Source: an uncultured Lachnospiraceae bacterium (GTDB taxonomy: Bacteria; Bacillota; Clostridia; Lachnospirales; Lachnospiraceae). Taken from it: a stretch of DNA of 57,286 bases. The notes below the pieces were generated by a model. That model saw only the letters and a program-made list of their open reading frames with translations. It made no database searches and was not told where the DNA came from. The DNA is taken from assembly GCA_910587095.1 (NCBI GenBank), contig CAJUMJ010000022.1, positions 1-57,286 of the forward strand, written 5' to 3'. How positions within the stretch are numbered: position 1 is the stretch's first letter; each line of letters starts with the position of its first letter. A program made the position numbers and the translations under genes. This document shows positions 15,188 to 22,943 of the stretch, piece by piece.

Positions 15188-17071
15188 ATGACGCCGGAAC
15201 AATGGGAGAAGATCAAAAAAACCGGATTTGCGGACAGAATGAATTTCACGGGATTTTCCTTTTGCGGGGAAAAGCTGGCCGGATTTCAGTTTAGAAACTG
15301 CATTTTTGACGGGGTGGATTTTCGGAATACGGCATTTACAGCAGTCTCCTTTCAGGGGGAAAACACGGTGTTTTCCGATAACAGCCTCATAGAAGGAACA
15401 TGGGAAAGGGTGGTATTCCAGGTAGACGAAATAAGCAACTGCAAATTTGAGCAGAGTGATTTAAAGCAATGTGTATTTCAGAATATGAAGAAGGAAGCGC
15501 TGGAAACAGAACATAATTCTTTTGCCGGAAGCCGCTGCAGAAAGCTTGCTTTCCAAAATGTAAGGGGAGTTGGCGAAAATTTCAGCCACGCTCTCCTGGA
15601 TCAATGCGTATTCCAGGAATGCAGCTATGAAAACAGCGTCTTTTTCCGGTGCCAGGCGTCAGGCTGCGCATGGGCAAATACGGTTATGGTCAATACGACT
15701 TTTGACGAGGCCGATTTTTCCAGAATGAATATGAACGGATGCCGCTGCAGTGGGACAAAAAGTTCTTTCAGAAAGACAAACCTGGCAGAAACGGTATGGG
15801 AGCGGCCACAGGCGGCGGAAATGAATTTTTACGGCGCGGACTTGAGCAACGCGGTATGGAAGAGCGGCAATTTCATAAAGAGCAATTTTACGGGCGCGGT
15901 ATTTGACGGGGCGGATTTTTCCGGGGGTTCCAATTTCAGAGGAGCTACCATGTCGAATGCCAGTATGTTTCGGGCCGATTTGAGCGGCGCGCAGATGGGA
16001 GCCGTCAAAGAAAGCGGTGAGAACGGCGCGGATTTGAGCGGCGCGTATATGGAAGAGGCAAATCTTTCGGAGGCGGATCTGTACAATGTCAATCTCGCCG
16101 GCTGTGCGTGGTACACTGTGAAAAGCGGAAGCGCAAGACCGGAAATGGCACGAAAGACAAGGCTCGATCAGGCAAACTTGTCAGGGGCGTTTCTGCTTGG
16201 TCTGGATTTGGGGCAGGCGACTATGACCGGAGCGAATTTTGACAAAAGTATTTTATGCGGCGCAAATTTCAGCGGTGCAAACTTCGGACTGAGCGCGGAG
16301 GGACGGAGGGTGAGCTTTTCCGGTGCATGGCTTTTGGGCGCCGATTTTTTAGAGTGCAGAATGAACAGTACCGTTTTCAGCGACGCGTCCGTCATGCTTT
16401 TGGACGAGCCCTACTTTTGGAGGCCGGCAGAAGACGCCGCCGAACTGGATGAAGGGGTCTGGCCGAAAGCATATCCGGAGATATTTGAGGAAGAGGGAAG
16501 AATTTTCGACGCCGGGGCATTCCTGGAGGTGGTGAGGAAGGGGAAGCTGTGGAAGATTAAAATTTCCAATAAGGATTACTGCCTTGTCTATTGGCTGCAT
16601 GCGGAAAACGGAAAAATTTCGGTCAGGGGAGGGGTGATGGGTGTTCCGCTGTTTGCGGTTGACACAAAATATGCCGAACCGCTGGAACAGGGGCGGATGC
16701 CCTCTGAGCTTGCAGGCATATTTTCCGAAAACGGATATCCTCTGCCCGGGAACGTGACAGTAAAAGTAAAGGAAGCCGGACGGTTTTGGAAAGTAGATCA
16801 CTTGTTTACGGATACAGGTTCCTGTTATGAGGCGTACAATCTGGTAAAAAGCGGGGAAGTCATCTGGTGCAACGGGTATACCCCGGTCCTGTCTTTTCCC
16901 AAAGGCAGGAACCGGGAGAAAAGAGACATCTATATCTGCGACTATACCCGAATATTTCCGGAGGATCTCGGAGCCGAAACCATCTGTCCGGATGGCGAAT
17001 ATTTCAGCGAATATCCGAAACGCAGGACGTTTGAAGAATTAATGCGGGCAAAGTACCCGGCAAGATATTGA
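15188..17071 (+). CDS. Pentapeptide-repeat protein
   Basis: A 627-residue protein. Residues about 15-400 are pentapeptide repeats of the A(D/N)LSG / A(N/D)F form (ADLSGAYMEEANLSEADL, ANFSGANF), predicted to fold as a right-handed quadrilateral beta-helix. The N-terminal third is a degenerate, Cys- and Phe-rich version (FRNCIFDGVDF, NCKFEQSDL). Residues about 430-627 form a separate domain (GKLWKIKISNKDYCLVYW and later IWCNGYTPVLSF) that I do not recognise. AGAGGAG lies eight to nine bases before the ATG. It is the third gene of the operon. Pentapeptide proteins include DNA mimics and effectors, but the length and partners here do not point to a gyrase-protection Qnr protein. Confidence 0.9.
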   Translation: MTPEQWEKIKKTGFADRMNFTGFSFCGEKLAGFQFRNCIFDGVDFRNTAFTAVSFQGENTVFSDNSLIEGTWERVVFQVDEISNCKFEQSDLKQCVFQNMKKEALETEHNSFAGSRCRKLAFQNVRGVGENFSHALLDQCVFQECSYENSVFFRCQASGCAWANTVMVNTTFDEADFSRMNMNGCRCSGTKSSFRKTNLAETVWERPQAAEMNFYGADLSNAVWKSGNFIKSNFTGAVFDGADFSGGSNFRGATMSNASMFRADLSGAQMGAVKESGENGADLSGAYMEEANLSEADLYNVNLAGCAWYTVKSGSARPEMARKTRLDQANLSGAFLLGLDLGQATMTGANFDKSILCGANFSGANFGLSAEGRRVSFSGAWLLGADFLECRMNSTVFSDASVMLLDEPYFWRPAEDAAELDEGVWPKAYPEIFEEEGRIFDAGAFLEVVRKGKLWKIKISNKDYCLVYWLHAENGKISVRGGVMGVPLFAVDTKYAEPLEQGRMPSELAGIFSENGYPLPGNVTVKVKEAGRFWKVDHLFTDTGSCYEAYNLVKSGEVIWCNGYTPVLSFPKGRNREKRDIYICDYTRIFPEDLGAETICPDGEYFSEYPKRRTFEELMRAKYPARY

Positions 17072-17090
17072 GGCGGGAATACCCTTTGCG

Positions 17091-18752
17091 TCAAAGCATC
17101 CGATATCTTGCCAGACATGCAAGGATTTCCTGCTCGCGCACATAGGCGGCAGGGCCGGCTCCGTAATTTTTCGGTGTCAGGGAGAGAATACCATCCTTTT
17201 CCAGTTTTGCGTAAGCTTCTTTGGCAAGCTGGGGGATGGTTTTTTTCCCGTCGGCCAGCCGTTCTAACATATACTGCATAATATAGGCGAGGGAGGCGGT
17301 CTGACTTTCGCCGACAATCTGTTCCAGATAGCGCAGATCGATTTCGTTTTTGTCGAGGCTTATAGTATCCCATCCATGTACCTTTGCCTTTTCGATCCGT
17401 TTCTGGCGGACGGTTTTTTTCAACCAATTAGTTTTTGCGGCCGGTTCCTCTATAAGTTCCACGGCCAGTTCTTTCGCCCGGGCGGTGACATCTTTTGTCT
17501 CGTAGCAGTCCATTTGCAGCACGGTGTCCGCCACCGAAAGATAGTCGCCCGAGCTTCCGGCCACCAGTATGGTGGAAATATGGAGATCACGGTAAAGACT
17601 TCTTATTTTTCGGATGAAAGGGGTGATGGGTTCTTTCTCGTCACAGACAAGCTGCGCCATGCGCCCGTCACGAACCATAAAGTTGGTGGCGGAGGTATCT
17701 TCGTCAATTAAAAGGACGGTGCTGCCGCTGGCCAGAGCCTCCACCGTGTTTGCGGCCTGGGAAGTGCTGCCGCTGGCGTTCTCCGTCCGGAAACGGGAGG
17801 TGTCCGACTTCATGGGAAGATTGTTTATAAACATGGAGATGTCCGTCTCGTGGATACAGCGATGTTCCTCTGCGCGCAGCTTAAACGCGCTTTCGTCGGT
17901 GAGGACAAGCTCTCTGCCGTCCCCCGCGATGTGGTTGTATACGCCCCGCTCCAGGGCTTTTAGCAGGGTGGATTTACCGTGGAAACCGCCGCCTGCGATC
18001 ACTGTGATTCCGCGACGGATACCCATGCCGCGCACTTTGCCGCGGTTTGGCAGATCCAGTGTGACGGCGAGAGAATCCGGGCTTTTGAAAACGACCGCGT
18101 CCTTCATGGGGCGCTGCGACACGCCGCTCTCTCTTGGCAAAACGGAGCCGTCCGCCACGAAAGCGACCAGATCATGTTCGGGAAGAGCTTCCCTTATAAA
18201 CTGCTGGTCGTCCGCAAGGGCGGTTACTTTATCCAGATCCTGCTTCATGCGGGGCTGCATACGAAAGGTTTTCTGCGCCAGGTCGGGGAGAAGGTGGAAG
18301 AGAATCTGAGAAAGCTCCCCCGCCGCGATGGTGCGCCCGAAAGCGGGAAATCCCACTTCGATACGGGCCTCGATAACATCCTTTGCAATATGCATGGCGG
18401 TTGTCTCCAAAACTTCCTGTCCTGTCCGGCATGCCGTCACCAGCCCGCTTTTTCCCGAGCCCTTGGCGGCGCGGCCATCCCCGCTTCGCAGATTGCGGTG
18501 AAGGCTTCGGAGCAGATAGTCCTCCACGGCGATTCTGCGATGCCTGCTTTCGAAATAGGAGGCGGGAATATTTCCCTGATTCCGGTATACAATCCGAACA
18601 CGGGAGGGGGAGGCAAAGGGATCTCCCTGCACATGGTCAATCCAGAGCCTATACGCCCCGAAATCATATTCTCCCTCCAAAACCTTATATGCCTTGTAGC
18701 CTTTATGGTCGATATCACGTAAAAGTCTTTGCAGTTCTGTCTGCGTTTTCAT
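17091..18752 (-). CDS. ABC-class P-loop ATPase (COG3044-like)
   Basis: A 553-residue protein read on the - strand and convergent with the pentapeptide gene (19-base gap). It has the unusual Walker A GGGFHGKSTLL near residue 255 and Walker B VLLIDEDTSATNFM near 340, both typical of the predicted ABC-class ATPase family (COG3044, PF09818). The N-terminus KTQTELQRLLRDIDHKGYKAYK and the motif YRNQGNIPA also fit that family. The start is the ATG at 18752, with AAAGGAG upstream (18762-18768 on +). A longer frame to 18827 runs toward the MITE and is rejected. No transmembrane partner is adjacent, so it is not an ordinary transporter; the cellular role of the family is not established. Confidence 0.88.
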   Translation of the reverse strand: MKTQTELQRLLRDIDHKGYKAYKVLEGEYDFGAYRLWIDHVQGDPFASPSRVRIVYRNQGNIPASYFESRHRRIAVEDYLLRSLHRNLRSGDGRAAKGSGKSGLVTACRTGQEVLETTAMHIAKDVIEARIEVGFPAFGRTIAAGELSQILFHLLPDLAQKTFRMQPRMKQDLDKVTALADDQQFIREALPEHDLVAFVADGSVLPRESGVSQRPMKDAVVFKSPDSLAVTLDLPNRGKVRGMGIRRGITVIAGGGFHGKSTLLKALERGVYNHIAGDGRELVLTDESAFKLRAEEHRCIHETDISMFINNLPMKSDTSRFRTENASGSTSQAANTVEALASGSTVLLIDEDTSATNFMVRDGRMAQLVCDEKEPITPFIRKIRSLYRDLHISTILVAGSSGDYLSVADTVLQMDCYETKDVTARAKELAVELIEEPAAKTNWLKKTVRQKRIEKAKVHGWDTISLDKNEIDLRYLEQIVGESQTASLAYIMQYMLERLADGKKTIPQLAKEAYAKLEKDGILSLTPKNYGAGPAAYVREQEILACLARYRML

Positions 18753-18782
18753 TCCATATAACTCCTTTCCGGCTAATTCTGT

Positions 18783-19136
18783 TAGGCAATTGCGAAACTC
18801 ATCAAATTGTGGCCTTTCTTTGTGCAAATAGCATAATTATAAGCAGACCCTTAGAAAGTGTTTAAATCCTTCGGATTAAAACTGCCGGCACTTGGCGAGG
18901 TTTTTTCGAGCCTAGTGTACTGTATCATTCACATTTCACCAAATAACTTGCTTGAATTTTCATCCGCCGTGTTGTCGTCGGTCAACGATGCCACCGCATC
19001 GACTCCCTCCTCCGCCTTGCAGAATGAAAATTCATTCTGCGTCATTTGGCTGAAAATGAATGATACAGCACACTGGTACCGTTGCGTTTGGAATGGAGCG
19101 AAAGCGAGTCTGCGTTAAGAGTTTCGCAATTGCCTA
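18783..19136. mobile_element. MITE copy 3, long form carrying a nested element
   Basis: It has perfect terminal repeats TAGGCAATTGCGAAACTC and complement. Flanks TAATTCTGT (18774-18782) and CAATTTTGT (19137-19145) match at 7 of 9 positions. The left 90 bases and the right part align with the reverse complement of copy 1 (shared ATAATTATAAGCAGACCC, then GTTTGGAATGGAGCGAAAGC against GTTTGGATTGGAGCGAAAGC). About 165 bases are inserted in the middle, and about 30 bases before the right end are missing relative to copy 1. Confidence 0.85.
18912..19076. mobile_element. Second palindromic element nested in MITE copy 3
   Basis: A 165-bp insert with 20-bp ends CTAGTGTACTGTATCATTCA (18912-18931) and TGAATGATACAGCACACTGG (19057-19076), which are inverted matches at 18 of 20 positions. 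Further inner pairing is visible (TTTCACCAAAT with ATTTGGCTGAAA, and the GAATGAAAATTCATTC palindrome). No coding capacity is seen. Confidence 0.7.
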
Positions 19137-19292
19137 CAATTTTGTTTTTGCCTGTCATGATTTTCTAAATTATGATAACAAACGCTATCGGGAATGTAAA
19201 TACGATGTGTTTTATTTATTTTGCGGAAAATACTAAAGAATTTGTCGATTCTTTCCGATTATATATTTGACGGAAAGCATGGATGCTGAAAA

Positions 19293-19327
19293 CAGGGCGG
19301 AGGGAACCGCTCTGCTTTTGGCGTTTT
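19293..19327 (+). terminator. Hairpin upstream of the mbl promoter
   Basis: CAGGGCGG (19293-19300) pairs with CCGCTCTG (19307-19314), then CTTTTGGCGTTTTTT. No gene ends directly before it, so the transcript it stops is unclear. Confidence 0.5.
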
Positions 19328-19357
19328 TTAATTTTTTCTAAAAAAAACAAAAAACCT

Positions 19358-19386
19358 TTGAAAAACCTCCTTAATGAGGGTATAAT
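19358..19386 (+). promoter_or_regulatory. Sigma-A type promoter of mbl
   Basis: TTGAAA, 17-base spacer, TATAAT at 19381-19386, 38 bases before the mbl start codon. Confidence 0.8.
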
Positions 19387-19424
19387 GATAGATGCTATAT
19401 TCTCGGGAAGGGGATTGAAAATAA

Positions 19425-20417
19425 ATGCAGTTTACAGATATCGGTATTGATCTTGGCACAGCCAGTATTTTAGTATATATAAGAGGGAAGGGCGTAGTAC
19501 TGAAGGAGCCTTCCGTGGTAGCCTTTGACAGGGACACAAGCAAAATTAAAGCGATCGGCGAGGACGCGCGCCTTATGCTCGGCAGGACGCCGGGCAATAT
19601 CGTGGCGGTACGACCACTGAGGCAGGGTGTTATTTCCGACTATCAGGTTACCGAAAAAATGATGAAGTATTTTATTCAGAAGGCTCTTGGCAGAAAGAGC
19701 TTCCGCAAACCCCGCATCGCTGTCTGCGTTCCGAGCGGCGTCACCGAAGTGGAGAAAAAAGCCGTTGAGGATGCGACTTACCAGGCGGGAGCCAGGGAGG
19801 TTTCCATCATTGAAGAGCCCATTGCGGCGGCGATCGGCGCGGGCATAGATATCTCTAAGCCTTGCGGCAATATGATCGTGGATATCGGCGGCGGCACCTC
19901 CGACATCGCGGTGATTTCCCTTGGCGGTACGGTTGTCAGCGCCTCGATTAAGATAGCCGGGGATGACTTTGACGAAGCTATCGTGCGTTATATGCGAAAG
20001 AAACACAATCTGCTGATCGGTGAACGGACAGCGGAGGATTTGAAGATAAAGATCGGATCCGCCTACAAGCGGCCCGAAGTGGATTATATGGATGTGAGGG
20101 GACGTAATCTTGTGACCGGACTTCCGAGAACCGTCAAGGTTTCATCGGAGGAGACGGAGGAAGCTCTGCATGAGACAACGGTGCAGATCGTGGAGACGAT
20201 TCACAGCGTGCTCGAGAAGACGCCGCCGGAGCTGGCGGCGGATATCGCGGATCGGGGTATTGTCCTGACGGGGGGAGGGAGCCTGCTTCGCGGTTTGGAA
20301 GATCTGATCGCGGCTAAGACGGGTATTAATACCATGACGGCGGAAGACCCCATGACGGCGGTTGCCATCGGCACCGGAAAGTACGTAGAGTTCCTGGCCG
20401 GTTACCGTGAAGACTAA
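19425..20417 (+). CDS. mbl: MreB/Mbl rod-shape actin homologue
   Basis: A 330-residue protein of normal MreB-family length with actin-fold phosphate motifs: DIGIDLGTASILVY at the N-terminus, VPSGVTEVEKKAV, the phosphate 2 loop MIVDIGGGTSDIAV near residues 148-161, and the adenosine motif VLTGGGSLLRGL near 282. MreB proteins form membrane-bound filaments that guide lateral wall synthesis. The following genes are two flagellar basal-body rod/hook-type proteins, the order mbl–flhO–flhP known from Bacillus, which is why Mbl is preferred to MreB; the paralogue assignment is inference. Confidence 0.92.
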   Translation: MQFTDIGIDLGTASILVYIRGKGVVLKEPSVVAFDRDTSKIKAIGEDARLMLGRTPGNIVAVRPLRQGVISDYQVTEKMMKYFIQKALGRKSFRKPRIAVCVPSGVTEVEKKAVEDATYQAGAREVSIIEEPIAAAIGAGIDISKPCGNMIVDIGGGTSDIAVISLGGTVVSASIKIAGDDFDEAIVRYMRKKHNLLIGERTAEDLKIKIGSAYKRPEVDYMDVRGRNLVTGLPRTVKVSSEETEEALHETTVQIVETIHSVLEKTPPELAADIADRGIVLTGGGSLLRGLEDLIAAKTGINTMTAEDPMTAVAIGTGKYVEFLAGYRED

Positions 20418-20456
20418 AGCGGCGTTTTCGGTGCATACAGAAGGGAGTATAAGTAA

Positions 20457-21335
20457 ATGTTAAAGGGGCTATACACTGCCTACACGGGCATGTTGAACGA
20501 GCAGCATCGGATGGATGTGCTGACCAACAATCTGGCAAATTCTACCACCAACGGGTTTAAGAAGGAGGGCACTACCAGCCAGTCTTTTGACACCGTGCTC
20601 GCTTACAAGATCAAGGATTTATCCGAGCCGGGGAACCTGCCGCGGCCGCTGGCAACGAACAGACCGGTGGACGAGGCGGAGGCGAACAACCCGTTTAATG
20701 AAAATTATATGCAAAAGAGAGTGAGAAGAACGGGGCTGAATCTCGGCGTGAAGATAGGAGAAAATTACGTGGACTACTCCGAAGGGCCTATTAAGGAGAC
20801 AGGGAATCCGCTGGATCTCGCGCTCTCGGACAGAGGCTTTTTCGCGGTGGAATATACGAACAAGGCGGGCGAGACTTCTACCAAGTACACGAGGGACGGC
20901 AATTTTACAATGAACCGCCAGGGCTATTTACAGACCCAGGACGGCGACTATGTGCTTGATGAGGATGGCCGCAGAATCCAGATGGATACGACTCTCCCGA
21001 TCAGCATAAACCGAAACGGCGACATCAGCCAGGACGGAAATACGGTGGCGACGATCGGCATCGCCGATTTTGAGGATTATAATTATCTCGAGCGGTTCGG
21101 CGAGAATTATTTCCAGCCCATAGAGGGTGCGACAGAGCTGGACAGGGAGAATACGGAACTCGAGATCGACACGCAGATCCATCAGGGTTATCTGGAAATG
21201 TCAAATATTTCCGTTGTGACTGAGATGGTTAACATGATTACTCTGCAAAGACAGTACGAGAGCAACCAGAAGGTACTCACTACCTACGACGATACGCTCG
21301 AACAGGCAGTGAGCCAGCATGGCAGACTCGGTTAG
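20457..21335 (+). CDS. flhO: Flagellar hook-basal body protein FlgF/FlhO type
   Basis: A 292-residue protein starting MLKGLYTAYTGMLNEQ, with the rod-protein motif LTNNLANSTTNGFKK near residues 21-35, the central FlgF/FlgG domain motif LDLALSDRGFFAVEY near 121-135, and the C-terminal coiled segment NISVVTEMVNMITLQRQYESNQK. It forms part of the extracellular distal rod/hook axis and is exported by the flagellar type III system without a cleaved signal. AAGGGAG lies about ten bases before the ATG. It is the first of a flgF/flgG-like pair and lies directly downstream of mbl. Confidence 0.92.
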   Translation: MLKGLYTAYTGMLNEQHRMDVLTNNLANSTTNGFKKEGTTSQSFDTVLAYKIKDLSEPGNLPRPLATNRPVDEAEANNPFNENYMQKRVRRTGLNLGVKIGENYVDYSEGPIKETGNPLDLALSDRGFFAVEYTNKAGETSTKYTRDGNFTMNRQGYLQTQDGDYVLDEDGRRIQMDTTLPISINRNGDISQDGNTVATIGIADFEDYNYLERFGENYFQPIEGATELDRENTELEIDTQIHQGYLEMSNISVVTEMVNMITLQRQYESNQKVLTTYDDTLEQAVSQHGRLG

Positions 21336-21398
21336 TTTATAATTTAGAGGGGAAAATATAAGGGGATCAAGGGGGACTACCCCGGAATGGAGGACACG

Positions 21399-22217
21399 AT
21401 GGTCAGAAGTTTATGGTCCGGCGCGACCGGCATGAATGCTCAGCAGACAAATGTGGATACGATAGCGAACAACCTCGCTAACGTCAATTCTGTAGGATAT
21501 AAGGCGCAGGTGGCGCAGTTTAAGTCGCTCCTGTATCAGAATTTACAGTCCGTTACTACTACGGCGAACGGCGATCCGAAGCCGACCACCTCGCAGGTGG
21601 GACTTGGTGTACGCACCGCTTCTCTGAACCAGATTTTTACGCAGGGAAGTCTTCTGGATTCCGATTCCGATACGGCGTTTGCCATTGAGGGCGACGGATT
21701 TTTCGCATTGAGAGGGGAAGACAACGAGATTTTTTACACGAGAAACGGTGACTTTACATGGGCGATCGCCAGCAACAACCGCATGACGCTGACGAACGCG
21801 GACGGTTTGCCGGTACTGGACACGGAGGGGCGCGCGATCGTTCTTCCAACGGAGTATCTGGCGAGCAACCTCTCCATCACGGAGGACGGGCAGATCTGCT
21901 ATCCCGATGAGCGGAACAATCCGCAGCCCATCGGTGTGACGATCGGCACTTTCCAGTTCAACAATCCCGGCGGTCTTCGCAGAGTAGGAGACACGCTTTT
22001 CCAGGTGACAGACGCCAGCGGCCGTGCCCTCAACGAGGACACCGAACCCGACGTAGCCAAGAGCCGCATTATCCAGGGATACCTCGAAGGCTCCAACGTG
22101 CACGTGGCAAACGAGATGGTGAACCTCATCGTTGCCCAGCGCGCCTACGAGATGAACTCCAAGTCCATCACAACCTCCGACTCCATGCTGGAAGTAGCTA
22201 ACAACCTGAAACGCTAA
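21399..22217 (+). CDS. flhP: Flagellar basal-body rod protein FlgG/FlhP type
   Basis: A 272-residue protein when started at ATG 21399 (MVRSLWSGATGMNAQQ, the usual FlgG-like start) with TGGAGG five bases upstream; the ATG at 21387 would overlap that site. Motifs: DTIANNLANVNSVGYK near the N-terminus, FAIEGDGFFALRG in the middle, and C-terminal GSNVHVANEMVNLIVAQRAYEMNSK. It is a component of the flagellar distal rod or hook base. It follows the FlgF-like gene with a 63-base gap and is followed at once by the family A repeat. Confidence 0.93.
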   Translation: MVRSLWSGATGMNAQQTNVDTIANNLANVNSVGYKAQVAQFKSLLYQNLQSVTTTANGDPKPTTSQVGLGVRTASLNQIFTQGSLLDSDSDTAFAIEGDGFFALRGEDNEIFYTRNGDFTWAIASNNRMTLTNADGLPVLDTEGRAIVLPTEYLASNLSITEDGQICYPDERNNPQPIGVTIGTFQFNNPGGLRRVGDTLFQVTDASGRALNEDTEPDVAKSRIIQGYLEGSNVHVANEMVNLIVAQRAYEMNSKSITTSDSMLEVANNLKR

Positions 22218-22464
22218 GAGCCGTGCAAAATTACGGCTAAGCAGGTCGCCCATGCTTGCATGAGGCGAACGGCTTAGATGTAATTTTATAGGGCGACAGC
22301 CCGCATGAGCAAGTAGCAGCGAAGCAGCGGATTGCGAATGGGCACGGCTCGCACTCGGCAACATCGAGGCTAAGCAGGTCGCCCATGCTTGCATGAGGCG
22401 AACGGCTTAGATGTAATTTTATAGGGCGACAGCCCGCAATGAGCCTTGCGAATGAGCACGGCTC
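22218..22464. repeat. Family A structured intergenic repeat, tandem one-and-a-half copies
   Basis: The outer stem GAGCCGTGC (22218-22226) pairs with GCACGGCTC at 22342-22350, and again at 22456-22464. Inside are AAATTAC/GTAATTT, ATGC/GCAT, and the hairpin GGGCGACAGCCC. A 71-bp segment is repeated exactly at 22235-22305 and 22368-22438 (offset 133). The element starts immediately after the flhP stop. Confidence 0.8.
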
Positions 22465-22496
22465 GCACAAATGTATTACATACAGGAGATTTTACC

Positions 22497-22856
22497 ATGA
22501 CTGATTTGACAAACTTATCCGCCTATACGGATTACATGACGGACACAAGCCGAGTGGCTGCGGACAATCTGCAAAAGAACCTGCGAAACGTCGACCAGGC
22601 AGCGAAGCAGCAAGAGGACGACGCGCTCTTTAACGCCTGCAAGCAGTTCGAGGCATATTTATGGGAGCAGGTTTACAAGGAGATGCAAAAAACCGTGAAT
22701 CTTTTCGGCGACGACGAGGACGGTTATGCTTCCAATATGGTAAACTACTTCAGCGATTCTTTTGTCCAGGAGATTTCCGAGCAGACCGCGACGCAGGGTT
22801 CCAATTCCCTGGCACAGATGCTCTATGAGCAGGCAAAGAGAAACTACGGACTTTAA
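22497..22856 (+). CDS. FlgJ-like flagellar rod-binding protein
   Basis: A 119-residue protein from the ATG at 22497, with AGGAG eight bases upstream. The core ALFNACKQFEAYLWEQVYKEM followed by a GSNSLAQMLYEQ end matches the rod-binding (FlgJ N-terminal) domain without the muramidase half, as in many Firmicutes. Such proteins cap rod assembly in the periplasmic or wall zone. It follows the FlgG-like gene, separated by the family A repeat. Confidence 0.85.
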   Translation: MTDLTNLSAYTDYMTDTSRVAADNLQKNLRNVDQAAKQQEDDALFNACKQFEAYLWEQVYKEMQKTVNLFGDDEDGYASNMVNYFSDSFVQEISEQTATQGSNSLAQMLYEQAKRNYGL

Positions 22857-22864
22857 ACGCTTTG

Positions 22865-22890
22865 CGGCGCGTCTTTCTCTTGACGCGCCG
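22865..22890 (+). terminator. GC-rich hairpin after the flagellar genes
   Basis: A perfect 9-bp stem CGGCGCGTC/GACGCGCCG, loop TTTCTCTT, nine bases past the stop. It lacks a T run after the stem, so it may attenuate rather than terminate. Confidence 0.5.
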
Positions 22891-22943
22891 CCTGTAACAT
22901 TCATCCGGCAATTCTATCTATCATAAAAAGGTCAAGAGGTTTT

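Noticed and set aside
13879..15249. 456-codon Ala/Thr-rich frame antisense to the glycine-rich gene
   Set aside because: It mirrors the GGN repeats of the real gene; composition and lack of a start site explain it as a shadow.
18753..18827. N-terminal extension of the ABC-class ATPase
   Set aside because: It runs into MITE copy 3, and AAAGGAG marks the ATG at 18752.
22218..22464. Possible CRISPR array from the direct repeat
   Set aside because: There are only two copies of a 71-bp unit, no short regular spacers, and no cas genes.
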